Shown in pieces: positions 7,975 to 16,296 of a stretch of DNA of 64,000 nucleotides. Numbering within the stretch: position 1 is the stretch's first letter; the number at the start of each line of letters is the position of its first letter. A program made the position numbers and the translations under genes. The notes beneath the pieces were generated by a model. It had not been told where the DNA came from. It made no database searches and worked only from the letters and a program-made list of their open reading frames with translations. The DNA is from CAYQQU01 sp964419545 (GTDB lineage Bacteria; Bacteroidota; Bacteroidia; Chitinophagales; Saprospiraceae), in assembly GCA_964419545.1 (NCBI GenBank), contig CAYQQU010000012.1, positions 1 through 64,000 of the forward strand, read 5' to 3'.

Positions 7975-9414
7975 AAGGCGAACGACATAGACCGTATCTT
8001 CCTGGAGGCGGTCGTTCCAGCCGGTAAGCGTATCGACCCGTTCGAACGGCCGCGGCAGGGTATCGAGTACGTAAAACCCGGTCGCCGCGGGCGCCTCCCG
8101 CCGGCCCGCCGCTTGCGGAAAACGCAGGCGAAGGTAGAGCTCCGTATTGTCATCCGGCCGCCGCAGATCATGAAAAACCGGCAAAGGCGGCGCCGGTTGT
8201 TTGGCTTCAACGGTATTGGCCACCCGCTTCGGAAGATCGCGCCGGGATTCCCAGAGCGGAAACAACTGGCTCCAGAACAACAAAAAGCCCAGCAAACCGC
8301 TCAGCATCACGCCGCCGATGGTCAGTCGCCGGTTCATCCCGAACATGCCGATGACGCCGGCAAAGCTGAATATCCAGTACGCGCCGCTGAACGCCAGCCC
8401 CGAGCGAAAGCCGACCCCGCGAAATTCCAGAAAGCCCCCGATCATCAGCCACAGCAATGCAAAAAAGACGCCGACCAGGTGTAAAATAGCAACCGTACGG
8501 ACGATGGGGCGGTGCGGATAACGCGGATCAAAAAACAAAGCCAGCTGTTTGCCTGCCAGGAAGGCCAGCAGGGCCGCCGCGACGGGCGACTGCGCCAGCA
8601 AAGCGCCCAGCAGCCAGGTGAAGGTAAGCTGGCTGAGCTCCTCTCCTTGCCGGAACTTGCGGAGGCTGTCCCACAAACCGGCTATCCAAAAGCCCGTCAG
8701 GGGCAGCATCCCTATCCCCAGCGCCAGCAGGTACTCGCCGTACGGGCGCAGGCCGTAACCCAGCCAGAAACCGGGCCGCTCCGGGGTCAGCGCCCCGGTC
8801 AGATACAACAAACCGCCCAGCACCAGGCCCGCGACCCAGGGGTTGAGCGACACCATGCGCCTGCCGTTGGGGTGCAGAAAAAAAAGCACCAACGCGATCA
8901 CGGAATAGAAAACCAGGGTGGATAGGGGGTGAATCCATATCCCCAACGCAAAAAGCAGATAAAAAAGCCATCGCCACTTTCCGCTCGGAAGCTTCAGGAA
9001 CATCACCAGCGCGTGGTATCCCAGCAGATGTGCGCCGAATAACCAGGCGTCGCCTGTCGCCAGTTTGCCCAGCAGGGGCGTCAGAAAAGAAGAGCCCAGC
9101 GCCAGCAGGGTAAGTACGGTCGTCTCCAGCCCGTAAATCGGGCGTGCAATGGCGTAGAACACCGCCAGGGCCGCGATCAGCACCAGGGCTGCGGGCAGGC
9201 GCAGCCAGAAAGGACGCAGCGGTGATCCGACCAGGGGATCGAGCAACAGTTCGGGCAGCAGCCAACCGGCGCCCTCGCTCCGGAGGATACGGATAAGCAG
9301 CTGTGTTTCCGCTCCGTCCCAAATGGTGGCCAGATCGTTGAATACCAGCAAATTGCCCAAAAATAACAGAGCCGCGAGCCCCAGGAAAAGGCGATTGCCC
9401 GTCGATGCCGCCAT
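7933..9414 (-). CDS. Multispan membrane protein, glycosyltransferase-39/ArnT-like topology
   Basis: A 493-aa integral membrane protein with about ten hydrophobic segments. After the first span there is a short extracytoplasmic stretch containing NDLATIWDGAETQLL, in the place where GT39/ArnT-type enzymes carry their acidic catalytic motif. Only topology and this position support the comparison, so enzymatic activity is a guess. The start ATG at 9414 follows a good promoter (9435-9462). The C-terminus overlaps the small membrane-protein gene on the other strand. It would act in the inner membrane, possibly on lipid-linked sugars. Confidence 0.75.
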   Translation of the reverse strand: MAASTGNRLFLGLAALLFLGNLLVFNDLATIWDGAETQLLIRILRSEGAGWLLPELLLDPLVGSPLRPFWLRLPAALVLIAALAVFYAIARPIYGLETTVLTLLALGSSFLTPLLGKLATGDAWLFGAHLLGYHALVMFLKLPSGKWRWLFYLLFALGIWIHPLSTLVFYSVIALVLFFLHPNGRRMVSLNPWVAGLVLGGLLYLTGALTPERPGFWLGYGLRPYGEYLLALGIGMLPLTGFWIAGLWDSLRKFRQGEELSQLTFTWLLGALLAQSPVAAALLAFLAGKQLALFFDPRYPHRPIVRTVAILHLVGVFFALLWLMIGGFLEFRGVGFRSGLAFSGAYWIFSFAGVIGMFGMNRRLTIGGVMLSGLLGFLLFWSQLFPLWESRRDLPKRVANTVEAKQPAPPLPVFHDLRRPDDNTELYLRLRFPQAAGRREAPAATGFYVLDTLPRPFERVDTLTGWNDRLQEDTVYVVRLLKGAGESDIQQDQ

Positions 9415-9434
9415 GGTAACCTGTTTTTAGGATG

Positions 9435-9462
9435 CAAAGATAGGTAATTCGAAGTCGCCCAA
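9435..9462 (-). promoter_or_regulatory. Promoter of the 493-aa membrane protein
   Basis: On the minus strand TTG (9460-9462) and TATCTTTG (9435-9442) are separated by 17 bp, a full match to the Bacteroidota -33/-7 consensus. The predicted start gives a leader of about 14 nt. Confidence 0.55.
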
Positions 9463-9482
9463 CGGCCTGTGGGGCAACAGGA

Positions 9483-9636
9483 GCAGGGCAATCGCATTTA
9501 ATTTTTGGATCTCGAAAAAGTAGGAAAAATCCTCGTTTTTGCTCGATCCCAAAGGAAGAACGAGAATTTTCCCTTCCGTTCCAGGTGAATTTTCTAGCAA
9601 TTGAGAAGTAGCATCTTTTAAATGCGATTGCCCTGC
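9483..9636. repeat. Fold-back inverted-repeat element (MITE-like)
   Basis: A 154-bp stretch whose ends, 9483-9501 and 9618-9636, are perfect 19-bp inverted copies (starting GCAGGGCAATCGCATTTAA). An inner pair, starting AGGAAAAATCCTCG near 9521 and ending near 9572, is also complementary with two mismatches. It carries no convincing gene; a 73-codon frame crosses it on the minus strand but just follows the repeat. It could be a miniature transposable element, a decayed IS end pair, or a large hairpin in the intercistronic RNA. No clear target duplication was seen. Confidence 0.6.
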
Positions 9637-9651
9637 AACCGGAACCAACGC

Positions 9652-10554
9652 TCAGTCGTCAACCCCGTCTTCCTGAAGCTTCGTCCGACCGATTTGATTG
9701 CTTACCACCAACACCAGGCAGCCGAACAGAACGCCCGACAGGATCAGCACCATATTGAGCAAACCCGTGGCGGAAAACGACAGCCGAATGAGGATGGTGG
9801 AAATGACGAAGCCGGAGTTGCGGATCAGCTGGTGGTACTCGGCAGTATACCGGAACGATACCATCAGGATGACGACGTCGACCAGAATAAGGGTGGTAAA
9901 GAACTCGTTATAAAATATTTTGTTAACATCAGAAAGTTCTTCTATTTTCCCCAGGTTGAATCGCTGTATTTCCAGCCCCCAATTGACCAAGCTGTATATC
10001 GCCAGCGCAAAGAGCACCAGTATCATGATCACGCTGAGACCTTTTTTCAGGCTGATAAAAGACTGCACGTTCTCCGGCGCCTTGAACCTCGGCCGGCGCG
10101 CCGCCAGGTAATAGAACACCAGGATCAGCGCAAAAAGCAACAAAAACCCGCTCATATCCGTGGCCAGCGATATATTGTGAGGCTCGGTGTACCAATCGCT
10201 GGTAAACTCGAGCTGAGCGATATCTTTGAAGATGCGCCGGATGATGATCAGTGAAATGATTTCGTACTGCTTGCCGATGGAACTGGTAAAAGAGGTGGGC
10301 AGATAAAAAACCAGCAGGTATACCTCGTAGATCAGAATGAAAGAAAAAGGCGTGTAAATGGCCGAGATGGGGTCTTCAAACAGTTCCAGCGCGGAAGGCG
10401 CCGGCTTGAAGATGGCCAGATCCGTCAGAAAGATCAGCAAGAGGTGAATCGCGAAACCTGCCAGACCGGCGTAAATGATTATCGTCTCGAAACGCTCTTT
10501 AAAGCGTTCGTTCAAGAACCAATGAAATAGCCTCTGGATTATTGAGTTTCGCAT
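9652..10554 (-). CDS. Conserved multispan membrane protein, unknown function
   Basis: A 300-aa inner-membrane protein with about seven hydrophobic segments, for example TIIIYAGLAGFAIHLLLIFL at about 24-43 and FLLLFALILVFYYLA near 135. A charged linker at about 150-170 (ARRPRFKAPENVQSF) and another at about 205-225 separate the helical groups. The start ATG at 10554 is 59 bp from the divergent WbqC gene. No signature of a known transporter or enzyme was found. I do not recognise the family. Confidence 0.75.
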   Translation of the reverse strand: MRNSIIQRLFHWFLNERFKERFETIIIYAGLAGFAIHLLLIFLTDLAIFKPAPSALELFEDPISAIYTPFSFILIYEVYLLVFYLPTSFTSSIGKQYEIISLIIIRRIFKDIAQLEFTSDWYTEPHNISLATDMSGFLLLFALILVFYYLAARRPRFKAPENVQSFISLKKGLSVIMILVLFALAIYSLVNWGLEIQRFNLGKIEELSDVNKIFYNEFFTTLILVDVVILMVSFRYTAEYHQLIRNSGFVISTILIRLSFSATGLLNMVLILSGVLFGCLVLVVSNQIGRTKLQEDGVDD

Positions 10555-10613
10555 AAGAGAGAAAGAAAATAAAACGAAAAAAGTTCAGCTTTTTTCCGGT
10601 TAAGCCGATCGCC

Positions 10614-11273
10614 ATGCGTCAGCCCGTTTTGCTCGAATTGCAGTATCTGCCGCCTGTCCAGTATTTCACCAAACTGGTGGACTGCCCCGCGCTTTGGATC
10701 GAGCAATGCGAGCACTATCAGAAAGGCAGCTATCGCAACCGCTGCCACATCGCCGGCCCCAACGGCCTGCACCGCCTCTCGATACCGCTGGTCAAAGGCA
10801 AGAACGAACAACTGCCCATCCGGGAGGTGCGCATCGCCCACGCCCAGCCCTGGCCGAAGCGGCACTGGCAGAGCATCCGGACGGCCTACGGCAACTCGCC
10901 TTTCTTTTTTCATTACGCCGATCAGCTGCGGCCGCTTTTTGAAAAAAAATTCGACTTTTTGTTCGATTTTAACCTGGCGCTGCTTCGCAAGCTGCTGGCT
11001 TTAATGGAGTTGGACGTTCCGCTGCAACTGACGGCCGAGTATCACGCCCCCGCCCCGGCAGGCGTCTGCGACTGGCGCGGCGGTATCTTTCCCAAAAAAC
11101 ACCGTCAAAAAGAGGACCCGGCTTTCCGGCCCAGTCCTTACCCGCAGGTCTTCGCCGAGAAACACGGCTTTTTACCCAATTTGAGTATCTTGGACCTGCT
11201 TTTTTGTACCGGGCCGCAGGCCTCTATGATCCTGGCGGCCTCCATTTTTGATCCAAAAAGCAAACCGACGTGA
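10614..11273 (+). CDS. WbqC family protein
   Basis: A 219-aa cytoplasmic protein of the WbqC family, found in O-antigen and other glycan loci and widely single-copy in Bacteroidota. Typical blocks are LELQYLPPVQYFTKL near the N-terminus, CEHYQKGSYRNRCHI (about 32-46), LSIPLVKG, and HWQSIRTAYGNSPFF (about 84-98). The biochemical role is not firmly known. Its stop overlaps the GTG start of the GTPase gene by 4 bp (GTGA), so the two are translationally coupled, which is an unusual partner for WbqC. Confidence 0.88.
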   Translation: MRQPVLLELQYLPPVQYFTKLVDCPALWIEQCEHYQKGSYRNRCHIAGPNGLHRLSIPLVKGKNEQLPIREVRIAHAQPWPKRHWQSIRTAYGNSPFFFHYADQLRPLFEKKFDFLFDFNLALLRKLLALMELDVPLQLTAEYHAPAPAGVCDWRGGIFPKKHRQKEDPAFRPSPYPQVFAEKHGFLPNLSILDLLFCTGPQASMILAASIFDPKSKPT

Positions 11274-13000
11274 CTAAAAAACTGATCGATCATAATATTC
11301 AATACTACCGCACCCAGATCGACGAGATGGTCAAAGACCTTCACGACCTGACCATCCGCATCGATTCCGAAGAGTTGTCCAAAACCGTGAGCGACCTGCG
11401 CAACCGCATTCACGAACCCTTTATGTTTGTCATCGTCGGCGAGGTCAAAGCCGGAAAAAGCAGCTTTATCAACGCCTTGCTGGCTACCGGCGAGGAGGTG
11501 ACCAAGGTAGCGCCACAGCCCATGACCGACACCATCCAGCAAATCCTTTACGGGGAAACGGAAGAAGAGATCACCGTCAATCCTTACCTGAAACAGATCC
11601 TGCTGCCCGTCGATATCCTGCAGGAAATCGCTATCGTCGATACGCCGGGCACCAACACCATCATCGAACACCACCAGGAGATCACCGAAAATTTCATTCC
11701 GGCTTCCGACCTCATCGTATTCGTATTCGAAGCCAAAAACCCCTACCGGCAATCCGCCTGGAACTTTTTCGATTACATCCACGCCGACTGGCGCAAGAAG
11801 ATCATCTTCGTCCTGCAACAAAAAGACCTGCTTCCCGAAGCCGACCTTGCCGTCAACCTGGCCGGCGTCAACGAATACGCCCAGAAAAAAGGCATCGACG
11901 ATCCGCAGGTTTTCGCCGTTTCCGCCAAGCAGGAACAGGAAGGCGACCTGGAAAACAGCGGCTTCGGAAAGGTGCGCGCCTACATCCAGCAAAACATCAC
12001 CGGCGGCAAAGCCCCCATCCTCAAACTGGGCAGTACCGTCGAGACCTCCATCAATATCAACGAACGCATTCAGCAGGGCCTCGCCGACCGGCGGCGGCAG
12101 TGGCAGGCCGACGTCGACTTCCGCAAAGATATCCTCGAAACGCTCGATAAGCAGGAACAAAAATCCGCCAAACAAGTGGAAGTGCTGGTCGAGAACCTGC
12201 TGGCCGCCTACGACCGCATCACCCGCCGCAAAGGCGAGGAACTGGCGCAGGGCCTCTCCTTCTTCACCCTCCTGCGCCGCTCCCTGGCCAGCATTTTCAG
12301 CAAAAAACAATCGGCCCGCGAATGGCTCGACGGGCTGGCCGCGGGCCTGGAAGCGGAACTCAACCAGGAGCTCAGCAAACGCCTCGACGAAGGTGTGGGC
12401 GACCTCGCCGACAGCATCCAGCAAATGGCGCAGATGATCGACCTGAAGATCAAGAACAGCACCACTATCCTACGCAAAGATCACGACATTTTCAGCGATA
12501 TCGCCGAACGGCGCAGCAACGTGCTGCGCGACCTGCAGGACACCTTCGCCCGCTTCCTCAACCGTACCGAAAACTTCACCGACGATGCGCTCTTTCCCGA
12601 CAAACAAGCCCTGCCCGCCGACGTGGCCACCGGCAGCGGACTGGCCGTGATCGGCATCATCCTCGCCGCCGTCACCCAGGGCATCCCCTTCGACATCACC
12701 GGCGGCCTGCTCACCGCAGTGGGGCTGGTCTTCGCCGGCGTCTCCACCCGCGTCAAACGCAAAAAGATCATCGACGGCTACCACACCGAAATCGCCAATA
12801 GCCGCGACCGGCTGGAGGAAGAGGTCAAAGAAAAACTGCTCACCTACATCCGCCGGCTGAAAAAGCGCATCGATCAGAACTTCGAGGATTTCGACCAGAT
12901 GCTCGACCGCGAAAAGGAGGCCGTCTCCGCACTGGAAAAACAACAGGAACGCATCGAAGAACGGCTGGAAAGTATCCGGGCGGAGCTGCATCCGGGTTAA
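11270..13000 (+). CDS. Dynamin-like GTPase
   Basis: A 576-aa large GTPase of the bacterial dynamin-like group, which binds and remodels membrane. G1 is GEVKAGKSS (57-65), the switch Thr region lies about 80-90, G3 is DTPGTN (124-129), and QQKD at about 185 is in the G4 position. The C-terminal half is long helical segments with a hydrophobic hairpin (LAVIGIILAAV and GGLLTAVGLVFAGV, about 460-500), a likely membrane paddle, then a coiled coil to the end. The GTG start overlaps the WbqC stop. Roles in membrane repair, division or phage defence are known for relatives; which applies here is unknown. Confidence 0.9.
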   Translation: MTKKLIDHNIQYYRTQIDEMVKDLHDLTIRIDSEELSKTVSDLRNRIHEPFMFVIVGEVKAGKSSFINALLATGEEVTKVAPQPMTDTIQQILYGETEEEITVNPYLKQILLPVDILQEIAIVDTPGTNTIIEHHQEITENFIPASDLIVFVFEAKNPYRQSAWNFFDYIHADWRKKIIFVLQQKDLLPEADLAVNLAGVNEYAQKKGIDDPQVFAVSAKQEQEGDLENSGFGKVRAYIQQNITGGKAPILKLGSTVETSININERIQQGLADRRRQWQADVDFRKDILETLDKQEQKSAKQVEVLVENLLAAYDRITRRKGEELAQGLSFFTLLRRSLASIFSKKQSAREWLDGLAAGLEAELNQELSKRLDEGVGDLADSIQQMAQMIDLKIKNSTTILRKDHDIFSDIAERRSNVLRDLQDTFARFLNRTENFTDDALFPDKQALPADVATGSGLAVIGIILAAVTQGIPFDITGGLLTAVGLVFAGVSTRVKRKKIIDGYHTEIANSRDRLEEEVKEKLLTYIRRLKKRIDQNFEDFDQMLDREKEAVSALEKQQERIEERLESIRAELHPG

Positions 13001-13139
13001 TCGCGCAAGGCCCGTTTTTTTTCGTACTTCCACCTACCCGCCTTATTCGTCTATGAAAAAGGACAACTCGAATAACCCTTTTTTCGTTTATTCGAAAAAC
13101 CGCTAATTTTAAGAAGAACGGAAAAAGAAGGAAATCACC

Positions 13140-13946
13140 ATGAAGCAAAAAGGAGTAGCGGCGGTGCTCGCATTTTTCTTCGGCGTCTTCGGCGCCCATC
13201 GTTTTTATTTGGGGCAGCGCTTTCTAGGCGTCATTTACTTCGCCCTTTTCTTTATCGGCATGACCGCTTCGATCGAGGCGAACGACCTCATTCCCATTTT
13301 CGCTGTACCGGCGCTGATCGGCTTCGTGGATGCCGTCGTCTTCGCCGCCATGCCGCGGGAGGATTTTGACGAGCGCTACAACCGCAAATACCTGTACGGC
13401 GACACCCGCTCATCAAAATACCGCCGGCGCCCCGCTCCCCGCAGTCAGGGTTTACGGGAACCTTCATCGCTGCAATACCACCGCCAACAGGGCATCGCCT
13501 ACTTTCGCGAATACGATTACGAAGGTGCGGTAATCGAATTCGAGAACGCCCTGGAAATAAAGTACGACGATCCTTCACTGCACTTCAACCTCGCTTGCTG
13601 CTATTCCATCCTGGAAGACGAAGAACGAGCAATCTACCACCTCGACAAGGCTGTCCAGTACGGCTTCGACGATTTCCACAAGATCCAAAACCACGACGCG
13701 CTGGCGTACCTGCGCACCACGCGCGCCTACGAGATTTTTGCCGTCAATGGTTTTCGAAGCCCCACCCGGGAAAACGCTCCCCTCGACCTGGACGAAGAAG
13801 AACCGCTCGACCTGTCGGGGCCTCCGGCGGACAATAGCAGCGGCGACCTGCTCGACCAGATCCGGCGGCTCGGAGAATTGCGCGATAAAGGAGTATTGAC
13901 GAATGAGGAATTTACAGAACAGAAGCGCAAATTGCTGGCCAGGTAG
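13140..13946 (+). CDS. TM2 domain + TPR + SHOCT protein
   Basis: A 268-aa protein in three parts. Residues 1-75 are a TM2 domain with the hallmark FGVFGAHRFYLGQRFLG. Residues about 115-190 hold two TPR-like repeats (YFREYDYEGAVIEFENALEI and FNLACCYSILEDEERAIYHLDKAV). The last 30 residues, LLDQIRRLGELRDKGVLTNEEF and on, are a SHOCT domain, a short helical oligomerisation or targeting module. It is probably a membrane scaffold. It follows the dynamin-like GTPase by 139 bp, with a weak -7 box at 13104-13111, so co-regulation is possible but not shown. Confidence 0.87.
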   Translation: MKQKGVAAVLAFFFGVFGAHRFYLGQRFLGVIYFALFFIGMTASIEANDLIPIFAVPALIGFVDAVVFAAMPREDFDERYNRKYLYGDTRSSKYRRRPAPRSQGLREPSSLQYHRQQGIAYFREYDYEGAVIEFENALEIKYDDPSLHFNLACCYSILEDEERAIYHLDKAVQYGFDDFHKIQNHDALAYLRTTRAYEIFAVNGFRSPTRENAPLDLDEEEPLDLSGPPADNSSGDLLDQIRRLGELRDKGVLTNEEFTEQKRKLLAR

Positions 13947-13995
13947 CAAAAACATAAGAACGGGAAACCCATTGCGGGTTCAGTAGAACTGACGA

Positions 13996-15207
13996 TTACG
14001 TAGTATATACCGAATTAAATAGCACGTAATCTGTACTCAGGTCCGTCCCCCAGCCCACGCTCTCCGCGTTGCCCTGATTGACATTGAGCTCGATCTCGAG
14101 GTGAGATTCTCGCAGTATTTTTTTCATAAAATTCCGGTCGAAAGCTACCGGCGTTCCTTGCTTTAGCACCGGAACGATCTCTCCTTCCCGGCCGATGGCC
14201 AGGTCGGCGGTCAGATAGTCGAAGGGCACGCCGGCGTTGCCGCAGGCGCAGATGATCCGCCCCCAGTTGGGATCGCGGCCGAACATAGCCGTTTTCACCA
14301 GGTCGGAATCGGAGATGCTGCGCACCAGGCGGCGGGCGACCTCTTTGGAAGAAGCGCCTTTGACGCGGTATTCGATAAACTTGGAAGACCCCTCGCCGTC
14401 AGAGACGATGAGTTTGGCGAGATGGATCATCATCTCCAGCAGCTGCTGCCGGAATATGACGTATTGGGGATCGTCTTTTGACGTGATGGTCGCATTTTCG
14501 GCCAGGCCGTTGGCCAGCACGGCCACCATATCGTTGGTGGAAGTATCCCCGTCGACGGTGATCATGTTAAAGCTGTCGGCGACGCAGTCCAGCACAGCTT
14601 CCCGCAGCAAATCGGGAGTGATAGCCACATCGGTGACGATAAAACTCAGCATGGTCGCCATATTCGGATGGATCATGCCCGACCCTTTGGCGATGCCGGC
14701 GATGTTGGCCGTGCGGCCGTCGATCTCCAGCTCGCGGAACCCTTCCTTGGCGAAGGTGTCGGTGGTCAGGATAGCGTTGGCCGCCAGAGAGCCGGCTTTC
14801 GGATCGTCGGACACTTTGTGGGCGTTGTTGCGGATACCGGCCACCACGTCTTCCGTAGGGAAGGGCTCGCCGATCAGGCCGGTGGAAGCCACCAGGACCA
14901 GGCTGGGGTCTACGCCCAGCGATTCGGCGGCGGCCTGCACCATCGCTTCGGCGCCCTGCCGGCCTTGTTCGCCGGTGCAGGCGTTGGCGTTTCCGGCATT
15001 ACAGACGATCACCTGGGCCCGTCCGTCGGCGATATTGCGGCGCGAGACCTTGATGGGCTCGGCGGCTACTTGGTTTTGGGTAAAGGCCGCCGCCGCGCTG
15101 GCCGGCGCCTCAGAGTAGATGATGGCCAGGTCGCGACGCATCGATTTGATGCCGATGTGAGCGCCCCAGCACTTTATCCCTCTAACATTCGTCAGGTTGC
15201 GAATCAT
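13996..15207 (-). CDS. argJ: Bifunctional glutamate N-acetyltransferase / ornithine acetyltransferase
   Basis: A 403-aa ArgJ, which transfers acetyl from N-acetylornithine to glutamate, recycling the acetyl group in arginine synthesis; some members also use acetyl-CoA. The self-cleavage site is in KGSGMIHPNMATMLSF, where the chain is cut just before the Thr that then acts as nucleophile. VIVCNAGNANACTG near residue 70 and AMFGRDPNWGRI near 310 are family blocks. It is the last gene of argB-argD-argC-argJ, 42 bp after argC. Carbamoylation and later steps are not encoded in the window. Confidence 0.97.
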   Translation of the reverse strand: MIRNLTNVRGIKCWGAHIGIKSMRRDLAIIYSEAPASAAAAFTQNQVAAEPIKVSRRNIADGRAQVIVCNAGNANACTGEQGRQGAEAMVQAAAESLGVDPSLVLVASTGLIGEPFPTEDVVAGIRNNAHKVSDDPKAGSLAANAILTTDTFAKEGFRELEIDGRTANIAGIAKGSGMIHPNMATMLSFIVTDVAITPDLLREAVLDCVADSFNMITVDGDTSTNDMVAVLANGLAENATITSKDDPQYVIFRQQLLEMMIHLAKLIVSDGEGSSKFIEYRVKGASSKEVARRLVRSISDSDLVKTAMFGRDPNWGRIICACGNAGVPFDYLTADLAIGREGEIVPVLKQGTPVAFDRNFMKKILRESHLEIELNVNQGNAESVGWGTDLSTDYVLFNSVYTT

Positions 15208-15249
15208 GTTGCGGTAATCTTGAATTTTCTCCTTCAGGTACGGCCGCCG

Positions 15250-16284
15250 TCAGGGATGCAGAGGCACGAGGTCAAGTCCGGTGGTTTCTTCCAGCCCGAA
15301 CATCAGGTTCATATTGTGTACGGCCTGCCCCGCCGCTCCTTTCACCAGGTTGTCGATCACGGAAATAACGATAATCCGGCCGGTACGTTCGTCAAATGTA
15401 AGGTATAAATCGCAAAGGTTGGTCCCGCGAACTTCTTTTAGCGTGGGCGGCGTTTCGCGCAGGCGAACGAAAGGCTCGTCGGCGTAAAAATCGTGGTACG
15501 CTTGTTGAATTTCCGCTTCGCTCACCCCTTGCGCCGCTTCGAGGTAAATGGTCGACAAGATGCCGCGGTCGACCGGCAGCAAATGGGGCGTAAACTGCAC
15601 GAGGGTCTCTTTTGAGTTGAGCCCTGTCAGCTTTTCCTCGATCTCCACGGTATGGCGATGGGTTTTCAGGGCGTACGCCTTGAAGTTGTCGCTGACGTTG
15701 GAATATTGATTGGTGGGTTTGGCCTTGACGCCGGCGCCCGTCACGCCCGATTTGGCGTCCACGACGATGCGGCGCAGATCAGCCAGCTCTTTCGCGATCG
15801 GAGGAATACAGCCGAGGATAGCGCTGGTGGGGTAACAGCCGGGATTGGCCACCAGACGAGCCTCGCGGATGGCCTCGCGATAGAGCTCCGGCAACCCGTA
15901 GACCGCCTCCTTGAATCCTTCCGGAAATTGATGCGTCTTTCCGTACCAGGCCTCATAGGTCGCAGCGTCCGCCAGCCGGAAGTCGCCCGACAGATCGATG
16001 ATCCGAAAATCCGTTCGCCGGTGCTCGCGGACGTATTCCATAGACACCCCGTGGGGCAGCGCCAGAAAGACGACGTCCAGCCGGCGCTCCGCCAATAGAT
16101 CGGCGGAGGTCAGCATCTGATCTACGATATCGTGAAAATGAGGGTGAATATCCGAAAACTTCTTCCCCTGATACGTTTCGGAGGTGATCAAGTCGATTTC
16201 CGCCTCGGGGTGGCGGTGCAACAGGCGCACCAGTTCCGAACCGGTATATCCGGTAGCGCCGACAATGCCTACTTTAATGCTCAT
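15250..16284 (-). CDS. argC: N-acetyl-gamma-glutamyl-phosphate reductase
   Basis: A 344-aa NADPH-dependent reductase that makes N-acetylglutamate semialdehyde, the third arginine step. The Rossmann motif GATGYTGSELVRLL starts at residue 9, and the catalytic Cys lies in LVANPGCYPTSAIL at about 140-153. HRHTVEIEEKL at about 215 is the family His block. Length is normal. The start ATG at 16284 is 12 bp after the argD stop. Confidence 0.97.
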   Translation of the reverse strand: MSIKVGIVGATGYTGSELVRLLHRHPEAEIDLITSETYQGKKFSDIHPHFHDIVDQMLTSADLLAERRLDVVFLALPHGVSMEYVREHRRTDFRIIDLSGDFRLADAATYEAWYGKTHQFPEGFKEAVYGLPELYREAIREARLVANPGCYPTSAILGCIPPIAKELADLRRIVVDAKSGVTGAGVKAKPTNQYSNVSDNFKAYALKTHRHTVEIEEKLTGLNSKETLVQFTPHLLPVDRGILSTIYLEAAQGVSEAEIQQAYHDFYADEPFVRLRETPPTLKEVRGTNLCDLYLTFDERTGRIIVISVIDNLVKGAAGQAVHNMNLMFGLEETTGLDLVPLHP

Positions 16285-16296
16285 GTTCTCTTTTTT

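Noticed and set aside
9427..9648. 73-codon minus-strand frame inside the fold-back element
   Set aside because: It follows the inverted repeats exactly and shows no protein family; treated as by-product of the repeat.
13961..13980. AACCC-attgc-GGGTT as terminator after the SHOCT protein gene
   Set aside because: Only a 5-bp stem and no T-run follows on either strand.
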